Source: Neoroseomonas terrae (GTDB taxonomy: Bacteria; Pseudomonadota; Alphaproteobacteria; Acetobacterales; Acetobacteraceae). Taken from it: DNA of 64,000 bases. The stretch covers positions 62,001-126,000 of the forward strand of contig NZ_JAAEDI010000001.1 of NCBI RefSeq assembly GCF_018129025.1. The letters are read 5' to 3'. Of the stretch, positions 32,743-40,816 are shown piece by piece; the first letter of the stretch is position 1; every line of letters starts with the position of its first letter. Below the pieces are notes generated by a model, which was given only the letters and a program-made list of their open reading frames with translations, was not told where the DNA came from and made no database searches. Position numbers and translations under genes: made by a program.

Positions 32743-34302
32743 ATGCGTCGCCGCCCCCTGCTGGCCGCCCTGTCAGGTGTACCGTTCCTGGCCCCGGCGG
32801 CGGCGAAGGCGAGCCAGGGCGGCACCCTGACCTTCTCATGGCCGGTGAGTGCGGGTCCGCTCAATCCGCATCTGTACAATCCGAACCAGATGTACGCCCA
32901 GGCGATGCTTTACGAGCCACTCGTCCGCTACGTCGAGGGTGGCACGCTGGAACCCGCCCTCGCGACGGCGTGGGAAGCGGAGCGCGGCGGCCGCAGCTTC
33001 GTCTTCCAACTTCGGCAAGGCGTCCGCTTCTCCGACGGCACGCCCTTCGACGCCGCAGCCGTCGTTTCCAATGTGGAGGCGGTGTTGCGGAATCGGCCGC
33101 GCCACGCGTGGCTGGAACTGATTGCCCAGATCGACGGCGCAGAGGCGCTGGACGGGGGTACGGTGCGCCTGCGGCTCAAGGGGCCGTACTATCCGGCGCT
33201 GCTGGAACTCGCGCTGATCCGCCCGATGCGCTTTGCATCACCGGCCGTGCTGCGGCCAGACGGCAGCCTCTCCGCTCCTGTCGGCACGGGACCGTGGCGG
33301 CTCGCCGAGACCGTGCGCGGCGCGCACGATCTGTTCGTCCGAAACGAAGACTACTGGGGCGATAAGCCCGCCGCAAATCGCCTGCTTGTCCGCGTCCTTG
33401 CGGACAGCAACAGCCGTGCGCTGGCGCTCGAGACCGGGGAGATCGACCTCATCTACGGCACCGACCAGATCGATGCCGACACATTCCGCCGCTTCGCCAC
33501 CGACCGTCGCTTCACGGCCACCCTCTCGCCGCCGCTCGCGACGCGGATGCTGGCCGTCAACTCCGCCCGCTTCCCGACCGACGACTCGGCCGTGCGTCAG
33601 GCGATCGCCGGCGGGATCGACCGCGCCGCCCTGGTGCGTCACGTGCTGCAGGGAACCGAGCCAGCAGCGGAGACGCTCTTCGCCGAGAATTTTCCTTATT
33701 GCCGCCTGGGTCTGCGTGCCCCTGCCTTCGACCGCGCAGCGGCGGCGGCGCGGCTGGACGCCGCCGGATGGCGCCTGCCGGCCGGCGGCCGCGTTCGCGC
33801 GCGCGATGGCCGGCCGCTTTCCGTCGACCTCTGCTTCGTCGGCGCCGATGCCTTGCAGAAGGCGTTGGCCGAGGCGGTGCAGGGCGACCTGGCCCGGATA
33901 GGCATCGGCGCACGGCTGATCGGCGAGGATGCCGGCACGTCCGACGGCCGACAGCGCAGCGGTGATTTCGGGTTGATCTTCGGCAACACCTGGGGCGCGC
34001 CCTACGATCCGCATGCCTTTATGGGCTCGATGCGCGCGCCGTCCCATGCCGACTTCCAAGCCCAGCGCGGCCTGACCGAAAAGGCAGAGATCGACCGCCG
34101 CATCGGCGCCGTGCTGACCACCACCGACGAGGCCGAGCGCGTCGAGACCTATCGTTGGCTGCTGACGACGTTGCATGCATCGGGCGTGTACTTCCCGATC
34201 TCCTACCTCACGAACAAGGCGGTGCAGCGCGCCGATCTGGCCCCGGTGCCGTTCGGGGCGACGCGCTACGAGATCCCGTTCGACCGCATGCGCCGGGCCT
34301 GA
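32743..34302 (+). CDS. nikA: Nickel ABC transporter substrate-binding protein
   Basis: A 519-aa periplasmic nickel-binding protein (SBP_bac_5). A signal peptide covers residues 1-23 (PLLAALSGVPFLAPAAAKA). The NikA-specific opening LTFSWPVSAGPLNPHLYNPN (about 29-48) is close to E. coli NikA, as are RHAWLELIAQI, SFVGTD/SLCFVGADALQKAL-type segments and the closing EIPFDRM. The C-terminal WGAPYDPHAF matches the region lining the metallophore pocket. It is the first gene of the nikABCDE operon; nikB follows after 6 bp. Confidence 0.93.
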   Translation: MRRRPLLAALSGVPFLAPAAAKASQGGTLTFSWPVSAGPLNPHLYNPNQMYAQAMLYEPLVRYVEGGTLEPALATAWEAERGGRSFVFQLRQGVRFSDGTPFDAAAVVSNVEAVLRNRPRHAWLELIAQIDGAEALDGGTVRLRLKGPYYPALLELALIRPMRFASPAVLRPDGSLSAPVGTGPWRLAETVRGAHDLFVRNEDYWGDKPAANRLLVRVLADSNSRALALETGEIDLIYGTDQIDADTFRRFATDRRFTATLSPPLATRMLAVNSARFPTDDSAVRQAIAGGIDRAALVRHVLQGTEPAAETLFAENFPYCRLGLRAPAFDRAAAAARLDAAGWRLPAGGRVRARDGRPLSVDLCFVGADALQKALAEAVQGDLARIGIGARLIGEDAGTSDGRQRSGDFGLIFGNTWGAPYDPHAFMGSMRAPSHADFQAQRGLTEKAEIDRRIGAVLTTTDEAERVETYRWLLTTLHASGVYFPISYLTNKAVQRADLAPVPFGATRYEIPFDRMRRA

Positions 34303-34308
34303 CGACCG

Positions 34309-35247
34309 ATGCTGTACTTCCTGGCCCGGCGCATCGCCGGGCTGCTTCTCCTGCTGCTCGTCGTCTCCTTCGTGTTCTTCGCCATGCTGCGACTGGGGCG
34401 CGGCGATCCGGCGCTCGACTACCTGCGCCTTGCGCAGATCCCGCCGACGGAAGCCGCGCTTGCCGCAGCGCGCGAGTCGCTGGGGCTCGACCGGCCGCTC
34501 GTCGAACAGTACCTGACCTGGCTGGATCATGCGCTGCGGTTCGATCTGGGACGGAGCTGGTACACGAGCCGGCCCGTGACTCAGGAGATCGCGCATTATC
34601 TGCCGGCGACGCTGCAATTGGCCGCCGCGGCGGTGCTGGTGATGCTTCTGGTGGGCGTACCTTTTGGCATCTGGGCAGCGCTGCGGCGCGACCGATGGCC
34701 CGACAACGCGACGCGCATCCTGGCCTTCATCGGCGTATCGGTGCCGAACTTCTGGCTCGCCTTCCTGCTCGTGCTGCTGTTCTCGGTGACGCTGGGCTGG
34801 TTGCCGGCCATCGGCCGGGACGGGCCCACCAGCATCATCCTGCCAGCCATCGCGACGGCCGCGATGTCGGCCTGCGTCATGCTCCGGCTCGTTCGGACCT
34901 CGGTGCTCGGCGCGCTGGGTGAGCCGCATCTGCGCTTCGCCCGCGCGCGCGGGCTGGCGCGACGCACAATCCTGGGCCGTCACGTCGTGCTGAACGCGAT
35001 GGTGCCGCCGATGACCATGCTCGGGCTGCATGTCGGCGAGCTGCTCGGCGGGGCCATGGTGGTCGAGACCGTCTTTGCCTGGCCGGGCATCGGGCGCTGG
35101 GCGCTGCTGGCGATCCAGAACCGCGATTATCCGGCCTTGCAGGGCTTCGTGCTGGCGATGACGACGGTCTTCGTGCTGTGCAACCTCGTAATCGATCTTC
35201 TCCACGCCTGGCTCGATCCGCGGGTCCGACTGGGATTGCCGGCGTGA
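34309..35247 (+). CDS. nikB: Nickel ABC transporter permease NikB
   Basis: A 312-aa permease of the DppB type. It starts MLYFLARRIAGLLLLLLVVS (TM1). The family's AARESLGLDRPLVEQYLTWL and the RFDLGRSWYTSRPVTQEI block follow, then five further helices and the EAA loop LRFARARGLARRTILGRHVV near 205-224. It ends with the typical LHAWLDPRVRLG. Together with NikC it forms the nickel(-metallophore) channel. Its stop overlaps the GTG start of nikC by four bases. Confidence 0.92.
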   Translation: MLYFLARRIAGLLLLLLVVSFVFFAMLRLGRGDPALDYLRLAQIPPTEAALAAARESLGLDRPLVEQYLTWLDHALRFDLGRSWYTSRPVTQEIAHYLPATLQLAAAAVLVMLLVGVPFGIWAALRRDRWPDNATRILAFIGVSVPNFWLAFLLVLLFSVTLGWLPAIGRDGPTSIILPAIATAAMSACVMLRLVRTSVLGALGEPHLRFARARGLARRTILGRHVVLNAMVPPMTMLGLHVGELLGGAMVVETVFAWPGIGRWALLAIQNRDYPALQGFVLAMTTVFVLCNLVIDLLHAWLDPRVRLGLPA

Positions 35248-36059
35248 ACCGCATTCGGATCCCCCTCGCGGTGACGCTGATCGTCGTGCTGGTCCTGGCT
35301 GCGATCCTCGCGCCCTGGATCGCGCCGTATGCGCCGGACGAAACCGACCTGGCCAACCGCCTCCAGTCGCCATCCACGACGCATTGGCTCGGCACCGATC
35401 ACCTCGGCCGGGATCTGCTGTCGCGGCTCATCTGGGGCGCGCGGGCGTCGCTCGCCGCCGTCGCGGCTATTCTCGCCTTGGTGCTCACCATCGGATGCGC
35501 GGTGGGCATCACGGCGGGCCTCGTCGGCGGATGGGTCGACGCCTTCCTGATGCGCGTCTGCGAAGGGTTCATGACGGTTCCCACCCTGGTGCTGGCGCTG
35601 TTCATGATCGGGGCGCTCGGCACCGGGCTGGTGAATGTCGTCGTCGCGATCACGCTGTCGCATTGGGCCTACTATGCGCGGCTGGTACGCGCGACGACGA
35701 TTTCCCTCCGCAACATCGACTATGTGGTCGCGGCGCGGCTGGCGGGGCTGACGCGATTCGGCGTGATGCGGCGGCATGTGATGCCGATACTCGCGGGGCA
35801 GCTTGCCGTGCTCGCCAGCCTCGATCTGGGCCACTGGATGCTGCATGTGGCGGGGCTCTCCTTCCTCGGGCTCGGACTGGCGCCGCCAGCACCGGAATGG
35901 GGCATCATGATCAATGATGCGCGGCCCTTCTTCCGCGTCGCGCCCATGCTCATCCTGCTGCCTGGGGCTGCGATCCTGCTGACGGTCCTCGCCTTCAACC
36001 TCCTGGGCGACGCGCTGCGTGACCGGTTCGACCCTGCCATGGCGACGCCGCCGTCGTGA
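35244..36059 (+). CDS. nikC: Nickel ABC transporter permease NikC
   Basis: A 271-aa DppC-type permease starting with GTG at 35244 (VNRIRIPLAVTLIVVLVLA), coupled to nikB by GTGA. The hallmark WLGTDHLGRDLLSRLIWGAR follows TM1, and the EAA loop YVVAARLAGLTRFGVMRRHV sits near 165-184. SFLGLGLAPPAPEWGIM and the terminal FNLLGDALRDRFDP are standard for the family. The upstream ATG at 35178 lies inside nikB and is a shadow. Its stop overlaps nikD. Confidence 0.92.
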   Translation: MNRIRIPLAVTLIVVLVLAAILAPWIAPYAPDETDLANRLQSPSTTHWLGTDHLGRDLLSRLIWGARASLAAVAAILALVLTIGCAVGITAGLVGGWVDAFLMRVCEGFMTVPTLVLALFMIGALGTGLVNVVVAITLSHWAYYARLVRATTISLRNIDYVVAARLAGLTRFGVMRRHVMPILAGQLAVLASLDLGHWMLHVAGLSFLGLGLAPPAPEWGIMINDARPFFRVAPMLILLPGAAILLTVLAFNLLGDALRDRFDPAMATPPS

Positions 36060-36826
36060 GCCGCGTGCTTACCGTCTCGGGCCTGCATCTCGCCGCGGGG
36101 GCGCGGGCACTGGTGCAGGGCGTGTCGCTTTCGCTGCGGCGCGGCCAGGTACTGGCCATGTTGGGCCGCAGCGGCGGCGGCAAGAGCCTGACGACGCTCG
36201 CCCTGCTCGACCTGCTGCCTGCCGGCGTGAGCCGCCTCGGCGGCGAGGTGTCGCTGGACGGCATGGTGCTCGACCGCGCAGGGCAGGCGGCGCTGCGCGG
36301 CGCGACGCTGGGCTATGTGCAGCAGGCGCCGCGCGCCGGCTTCAACCCGCTGGTCAGCATCGGCCGGCATTTCGAGGAAACACTGGCGCGGGAGGGACTT
36401 CGCGGCGGTGCCGCGCGCCGCCGCATGCTGGAGCTTCTGCGCGATGTCGGCTTCGAGGCCCCGGACTCCGTACCGCGGCTTTACCCAAGCCAGCTCAGCG
36501 GCGGCATGCTCCAGCGCGCGATGATCGCCCTGACTCTCTGCCGGAACCCGGCCTTCCTGTTGGCGGACGAGCCGACCACTGACCTCGATCTGGTGGTGCA
36601 GGCGCAGATCCTCGACCTGCTCGATCGCCTGGTCGCCGAGCGCGGCATCGGCCTGCTGCTGGTGACCCACGACCTTTCCGTCGTCGCGCGCCTGGCGGAC
36701 GAGGTTGCGGTGATGGAGGACGGCACCATCGTCGAGCAGCAGCCCGTGCGCTCGTTCTTCGACACCCCCCGCCACCCGCGCAGTCGAGCGCTGCTGGCGG
36801 CGCACCGGGCGCTGTACGAATCATGA
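36056..36826 (+). CDS. nikD: Nickel ABC transporter ATPase NikD
   Basis: A 256-aa ATPase starting with GTG at 36056 (GTGA overlap with nikC). It has Walker A GRSGGGKS at 37-44, signature LSGGMLQRAMIAL, Walker B LLADEPTTDLD and H-loop LLVTHDLS. The LQRAMIAL instead of RQRVAIA signature tail matches NikD rather than DppD. It lacks the C-terminal cysteine-rich oligopeptide extension seen in the 16568-18558 ATPases, in line with nickel-specific transporters. Confidence 0.9.
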   Translation: MSRVLTVSGLHLAAGARALVQGVSLSLRRGQVLAMLGRSGGGKSLTTLALLDLLPAGVSRLGGEVSLDGMVLDRAGQAALRGATLGYVQQAPRAGFNPLVSIGRHFEETLAREGLRGGAARRRMLELLRDVGFEAPDSVPRLYPSQLSGGMLQRAMIALTLCRNPAFLLADEPTTDLDLVVQAQILDLLDRLVAERGIGLLLVTHDLSVVARLADEVAVMEDGTIVEQQPVRSFFDTPRHPRSRALLAAHRALYES

Positions 36827-37611
36827 CCCTGTTCGAGATGCACGGCGTCTTCCGCAGCTACCGTCAGGGCGGCGTGTTCGGCCGCGTCCGGCGCATCTCG
36901 GTGCTCGAGGATGCGGGCCTGCGCATCGAGGCCGGCGAATGTGTCGCCCTGCTCGGCCCCACCGGCTCCGGTAAGAGCACGTTGGGTCGTCTGCTGTTGG
37001 GCATCGAGCGGCCGGACGCGGGCAGCATTTGGTTCGATGGCCAGCCGCTTTGCGATTCTGGCGGCCGCGTCGCGCCCTCGGTTAGGCGTGCTGTCCAGGC
37101 GGTGTTCCAAGACCCGGTCGGCGCCACGAGTCCACGCTTCACCGCCGCCGAGGTCGTCGCCGAGCCGCTGCGGCTGCCGCGCGCGGCGGCGCGCGACCGC
37201 GTGGCCGTGCTGATGGCGGATGTGGGGCTGGAACCGGGACTGATGGATCGCCCGGCGCACCGGCTGAGCGGCGGACAGCTCCAGCGCCTGTGCATCGCCC
37301 GCGCGCTGGCTTCCGCACCGCGGCTCGTGCTGCTGGATGAGGCCGTCAGCAGCCTCGACGTCGAGACGCAGACTCAGGTCCTCGACCTCCTGCGCGATCT
37401 GCGCAGACGGGCCGGTGTGGCCTACCTGTTCGTCACTCACGACCTGCGGCTGGTGCGGCATTTCGCAGACCGCTGCTACGTCATGCAGGATCGGCGCCCT
37501 GTCGAGGTGGCCGACCCGCTGGGCAAGGGGCCGGTCCCGCCGGTTCTGGCCGCCCTGCGTGCGGCCATGCTGCCGGCGGTTCCGGGGCTGCGTCGCGCGC
37601 CAGTCACGTGA
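36823..37611 (+). CDS. nikE: Nickel ABC transporter ATPase NikE
   Basis: A 262-aa ATPase starting MTLFEMHGVFRSYRQGGVFG. It has Walker A GPTGSGKS at 45-52, Q-loop VFQDPVGATSPR, signature LSGGQLQRLCIARAL, Walker B LLDEAVSSLD, and VTHDLRLVRHF around the H-loop. The VSSLD Walker B and short C-terminus fit NikE. It is the last gene of the nikABCDE operon, where every junction after nikA-nikB overlaps by four bases. It converges on the PLP enzyme with an 8-bp overlap of the 3' ends. Confidence 0.9.
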   Translation: MTLFEMHGVFRSYRQGGVFGRVRRISVLEDAGLRIEAGECVALLGPTGSGKSTLGRLLLGIERPDAGSIWFDGQPLCDSGGRVAPSVRRAVQAVFQDPVGATSPRFTAAEVVAEPLRLPRAAARDRVAVLMADVGLEPGLMDRPAHRLSGGQLQRLCIARALASAPRLVLLDEAVSSLDVETQTQVLDLLRDLRRRAGVAYLFVTHDLRLVRHFADRCYVMQDRRPVEVADPLGKGPVPPVLAALRAAMLPAVPGLRRAPVT

Positions 37612-38779
37612 CCGCCAGGGGCGGCAGCGCTGCATCGGTGGGCTCGCGCGCCGAACCTGCGGTCAGGATCACGACTGCCGTCTCGCCCTCGCGCAGCGCG
37701 CCTGCCTCGTGCAACGCGCCGATCGCTGCATAGGCACCTCCGGCGCATAGTTCCGCGTCCACGCCGAGTTGCGCCAGCGCGATCTGTCCGCGCTGCGCCG
37801 CCTCATCCGTTACGTGGAGGGCTGTGCCGCCGCTGTCCCGGACCGCGCGCAGCGATGCGTCGGTGGCGGTGCCGCCGGCGGTGGAGAACTGCCGGGTGGT
37901 GCCGGGAAAGCTGTCGGTGACGGCGGCCTTGCCAGCGAGGATCCGGCTGAGACGAGGGATCGGCTCCACAGCGATCAGTCGCGGGGGCCGCGCGATCACG
38001 CCCTCCTCGGCGAGTTCGAGGAATCCCGCGCCGATGCCCCAGATCAGATCGCCTCGCGCCGTCGGTACCAGGACGGCATCCGGGGCTGCGCCGAGATCCT
38101 CCGCAATTTCGTAGGCGATGGTCTTGTAGCCCTGGACGCCGAACGGGTTGCTGCCGACTGGCGGCAGCATGTGGTTGGTCAGCGGGAACCAGCCTTCGTC
38201 GCGCACCATGCGGGCCGCGATATCCCATCGTGCCAGGCTGTCGCCGCAGACGACGAAGCGCGCACCCGTGCGGACGATGGCGCGGCGATAGGCATCGGTC
38301 AGGTCGGGGGTGACGATGACCGAGCAGGGCAGGCCCGCCGCTGCGGCATAGGCCGCGGCCGACAGCGCGGCATTGCCGGATGACGACGCCAGCACGCCGC
38401 GAGCACCGACATCGAGCGCCCGCGCGACAGCGAGTGGCGACATGCGGTCCTTGTGACTGCCGGTCGGGTTGGCAAATTCGCGCTTGAGCCAGAGCGCAGC
38501 GAGGCCGCATTGCGCCGGCAGCGGCAACAAGGGCGTGGCGCCCTCGCCGAGCGTCGGAAAGGTCTCGTAGGGCAGGCGCGCGCCATATCGTGCGACACCG
38601 CGTCCGGATGGCGCGGGCCACGGCGCTCGGCCTCCATAGACAGCGGCAACCGAGGTCGGGACGCCTGCCGCGGCTGCACGCGGACAGCCCTCGAACATAT
38701 CCTGCACGCCGTAGCGACCGAGGCCATCGAGCGCCGCAAAGCCGGCAAGACGCGGGTTCCGCTTCGGAGACATGGTCAT
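37604..38779 (-). CDS. Threonine-synthase-like PLP-dependent enzyme
   Basis: A 391-aa fold-type II PLP enzyme. The internal aldimine lysine is K110 in FANPTGSHKDRMS, and the PLP-phosphate loop follows as ASSSGNAALSAAAYA. TARGDLIWGIGAGF in the middle and AVVILTAGSAREP near the C-terminus complete the fold. The N-terminus (SPKRNPRLAGFAALDGLGRY) is not the usual threonine synthase beginning, and the enzyme is shorter than class II threonine synthases. It could be a threonine synthase, threonine dehydratase or diaminopropionate lyase relative. A decayed N-terminal copy is found at 20898-20990. It is convergent with nikE. Confidence 0.82.
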   Translation of the reverse strand: MTMSPKRNPRLAGFAALDGLGRYGVQDMFEGCPRAAAAGVPTSVAAVYGGRAPWPAPSGRGVARYGARLPYETFPTLGEGATPLLPLPAQCGLAALWLKREFANPTGSHKDRMSPLAVARALDVGARGVLASSSGNAALSAAAYAAAAGLPCSVIVTPDLTDAYRRAIVRTGARFVVCGDSLARWDIAARMVRDEGWFPLTNHMLPPVGSNPFGVQGYKTIAYEIAEDLGAAPDAVLVPTARGDLIWGIGAGFLELAEEGVIARPPRLIAVEPIPRLSRILAGKAAVTDSFPGTTRQFSTAGGTATDASLRAVRDSGGTALHVTDEAAQRGQIALAQLGVDAELCAGGAYAAIGALHEAGALREGETAVVILTAGSAREPTDAALPPLAVT

Positions 38780-38838
38780 GGCGCGATTTCCCGCCAGGCG
38801 GCGTGTCGCGTCAACGGCCGCACGCCGGCGGCCGAGCA

Positions 38839-39495
38839 TCAACCCGCCTGCGACATCTCAAGCGACGGATCGTTGGCGATCGAGTTCCGGATGTGTGCCC
38901 GCACCGCATCGGCCAGAGACGGCGCGTCACCATCCTCCAGCGCCGCCATGATCCGGCGATGCCCATCCACGCTCTGCCGCAGCGCGCCAGCCGAGGGCCA
39001 CAGGGCCGTCGGCCACAGGCGCGCGCGTTCGCGCAGCTCCGTCACCATCTCCGCCAGCGCGCGATTCGGCGTCAGTGCGTAGAGCCCGTCGTGAAAGGCG
39101 AGGTTGGTTCGGTTCTGCTCGGCGCGCGTGCCGCTGTCAGCCGCCCGTTCGAACGCCAGCATCTCTATGCGCAACCGTGCCAGCGCTGCGGCGTCCACAT
39201 AGGGCAGCGCGGCGACCGCGGCCTCGACCTCGAGCAGCACGCGCACCTCGAGCATCTGCCGCAGCCGCACGCGATCGAAGGAGGAGACGCGGAAGCCGCG
39301 GTTCGGCACGTGCTGCACCGTGCCACGCAACGCCAGCTCCGCGAGTGCCGTGCGCACGTCGAAGCGGTTGGCGCCGAGCCGGTGCTCGAGGTCGATCTGC
39401 CGGAGCCACTCGCCGGCCCGGTAGTCGCCCTGCCGGATCAGCAGGGCGATTTCCATCGCGAGGCCGCGCTTCGGCCGAGGCTGGCGGATGCTCAT
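38839..39495 (-). CDS. GntR/FadR family transcriptional regulator (FCD domain)
   Basis: A 218-aa regulator. An N-terminal winged helix (about 15-75: EIALLIRQGDYRAGEWLRQI, RFDVRTALAELALRGTVQHV) precedes an all-helical FCD domain with the ligand/metal-site pattern FHDGLYALT, PSAGALRQSVDGHRRIMAA and RAHIRNSI. The start ATG at 39495 has AAGAAGGG upstream; the longer frame runs through the palindromic operator region. It is divergent from the ABC-CoA-transferase operon and probably represses it, with the operon substrate as inducer. Confidence 0.9.
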   Translation of the reverse strand: MSIRQPRPKRGLAMEIALLIRQGDYRAGEWLRQIDLEHRLGANRFDVRTALAELALRGTVQHVPNRGFRVSSFDRVRLRQMLEVRVLLEVEAAVAALPYVDAAALARLRIEMLAFERAADSGTRAEQNRTNLAFHDGLYALTPNRALAEMVTELRERARLWPTALWPSAGALRQSVDGHRRIMAALEDGDAPSLADAVRAHIRNSIANDPSLEMSQAG

Positions 39496-39550
39496 GGACC
39501 CTTCTTCACCAGAAACTGCCTTGCGGCCGTGGGTGGCGCAGCCTAGCATC

Positions 39551-39575
39551 AATTGGCGCCAATTCTTGCGCCAAT
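39551..39575. promoter_or_regulatory. Palindromic operator candidates in the GntR/ABC divergent promoter
   Basis: A perfect 14-bp palindrome, AATTGGCGCCAATT (39551-39564), followed 12 bp on by another GCGCCAAT half-site (39568-39575), a direct repeat of 39556-39563. The site lies in the 162-bp gap between gntR (start 39495) and the binding-protein gene (start 39658). Paired and directly repeated short palindromes fit a GntR/FadR dimer operator. Binding itself is inference. Confidence 0.6.
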
Positions 39576-39657
39576 CGCTAACGGGCAGCAAGATCCCGGC
39601 GCAGCAACACGAAGCAGGTGGCCCCCGCGGCCGCCACGCGGGGAAGGAAACGAGGCC

Positions 39658-40812
39658 ATGACCATCATCCGGCGCCGTATGGCGCTGTCGCTCCCAGTTG
39701 CTGCCGCCTTCGCCGCGGCACCGCTGGCACGACCCGCCTTCGCGCAGGGCGCGCGGCCGTCAGGGCAGGGCGCACCTGCCAACTATCCGGCGGGCTATGG
39801 CGAGATCGTCGCGGCCGCGCAGCGCGAAGGCTCCCTGCTCATCTACTCAGTGATGTCGCCGGAGAATTGGCGCCCGGTGATCCAGGGCTTCAACGCCCGC
39901 TATCCCGGCATCCGCGTCGAGACGCTGGATCTGCCGAACACCCGCGACGTGTTCGAACGCTATCTCGCCGAGCGCGGTACCAATGCCCGCACCGGTGACC
40001 TGCTGGCCACACCCGATCCGGCCGGCTGGCTGCAGCTTCAGGCGCGCAGCGAGATCCTCGACTACAAGTCGCCCGAGGACGATGCGTGGCCGGCCTGGGC
40101 GAAGCCGATCCCCGGCGTGTACACCTGCTCGGCCGATCCGCTGGTCTTCATCTACAACAAGATGCTGCTGCCTGACGCGCAGGCGCCGAAGACCTTCGCG
40201 CAGTTCGTGGAACGCGCGGTCGCCAACAAGGGCCCGTGGCGCAACAAGATCACCAGCTATGGCGCGCATAACAGTGGCCTCGGCTACTCGGGCAACTATG
40301 CCTTCGTGCGCAAGCATGGCGATCAGGCCTGGAACTGGTTCCGCCAGCTCGCCGAGCTGCAGCCCCGCTGGGAACGCTCCGGCGGCCCGATGACCGAGAA
40401 GGTCACCTCCGGCGAATACGTGATGGGCTGGTTCGTCTCCGCCATCACCTTCTGGCCGCGGCTGAACGATGCGGCGCGCGCGCGGGTGCTGGGCTGGAAC
40501 TTCATCGGCGACGGCCAGCCGGTGATCGTGCGCGGCATCGGCGTGCCGAAGGGCTCGCGCAACGTGAACGCCGCGAAGCTCATGCTCGACTACGTCGCCT
40601 CCGCCGAGGGTCAGCAGGCCTTCGGCCGTGGCGGCCTGACGCCGGCGCGCCCCGATGTCCGGCCCGGTGAGGGCATCCGCCACACCTTCAGCTCGATCTC
40701 CGAGGCGATCGGCGGCGAGCAGAACATGGCCTTCATCGACTACGACCCGAAGATGGTGACGGATTACGACAGCTTCCTCGAGCGCTGGCGCACCGCCTAC
40801 GGCGTGCGCTGA
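39658..40812 (+). CDS. ABC transporter substrate-binding protein (Fbp/family 1-like)
   Basis: A 384-aa periplasmic binding protein with a signal peptide (RRRMALSLPVAAAFAAAPLA, cleavage near AFAQG). The mature part has the family's EIVAAAQREGSLLIYSVMSP, the PLVFIYNKMLLP segment and C-terminal GLTPARPDVRP. The fold resembles ferric-iron and thiamine/putrescine binding proteins. The paired tyrosines expected in an iron-binding protein are not obvious, and the downstream CoA enzymes point to an organic acid ligand. Ribosome binding site GGAAGGAAACGAGG supports the start. It is the first gene of the operon. Confidence 0.85.
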   Translation: MTIIRRRMALSLPVAAAFAAAPLARPAFAQGARPSGQGAPANYPAGYGEIVAAAQREGSLLIYSVMSPENWRPVIQGFNARYPGIRVETLDLPNTRDVFERYLAERGTNARTGDLLATPDPAGWLQLQARSEILDYKSPEDDAWPAWAKPIPGVYTCSADPLVFIYNKMLLPDAQAPKTFAQFVERAVANKGPWRNKITSYGAHNSGLGYSGNYAFVRKHGDQAWNWFRQLAELQPRWERSGGPMTEKVTSGEYVMGWFVSAITFWPRLNDAARARVLGWNFIGDGQPVIVRGIGVPKGSRNVNAAKLMLDYVASAEGQQAFGRGGLTPARPDVRPGEGIRHTFSSISEAIGGEQNMAFIDYDPKMVTDYDSFLERWRTAYGVR

Positions 40813-40816
40813 ACCG

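Noticed and set aside
33238..35373. 711-aa minus-strand open frame across nikA-nikC
   Set aside because: Antisense to well-supported nik genes; composition (Arg/Gln/His-rich) marks it as a codon-bias shadow.
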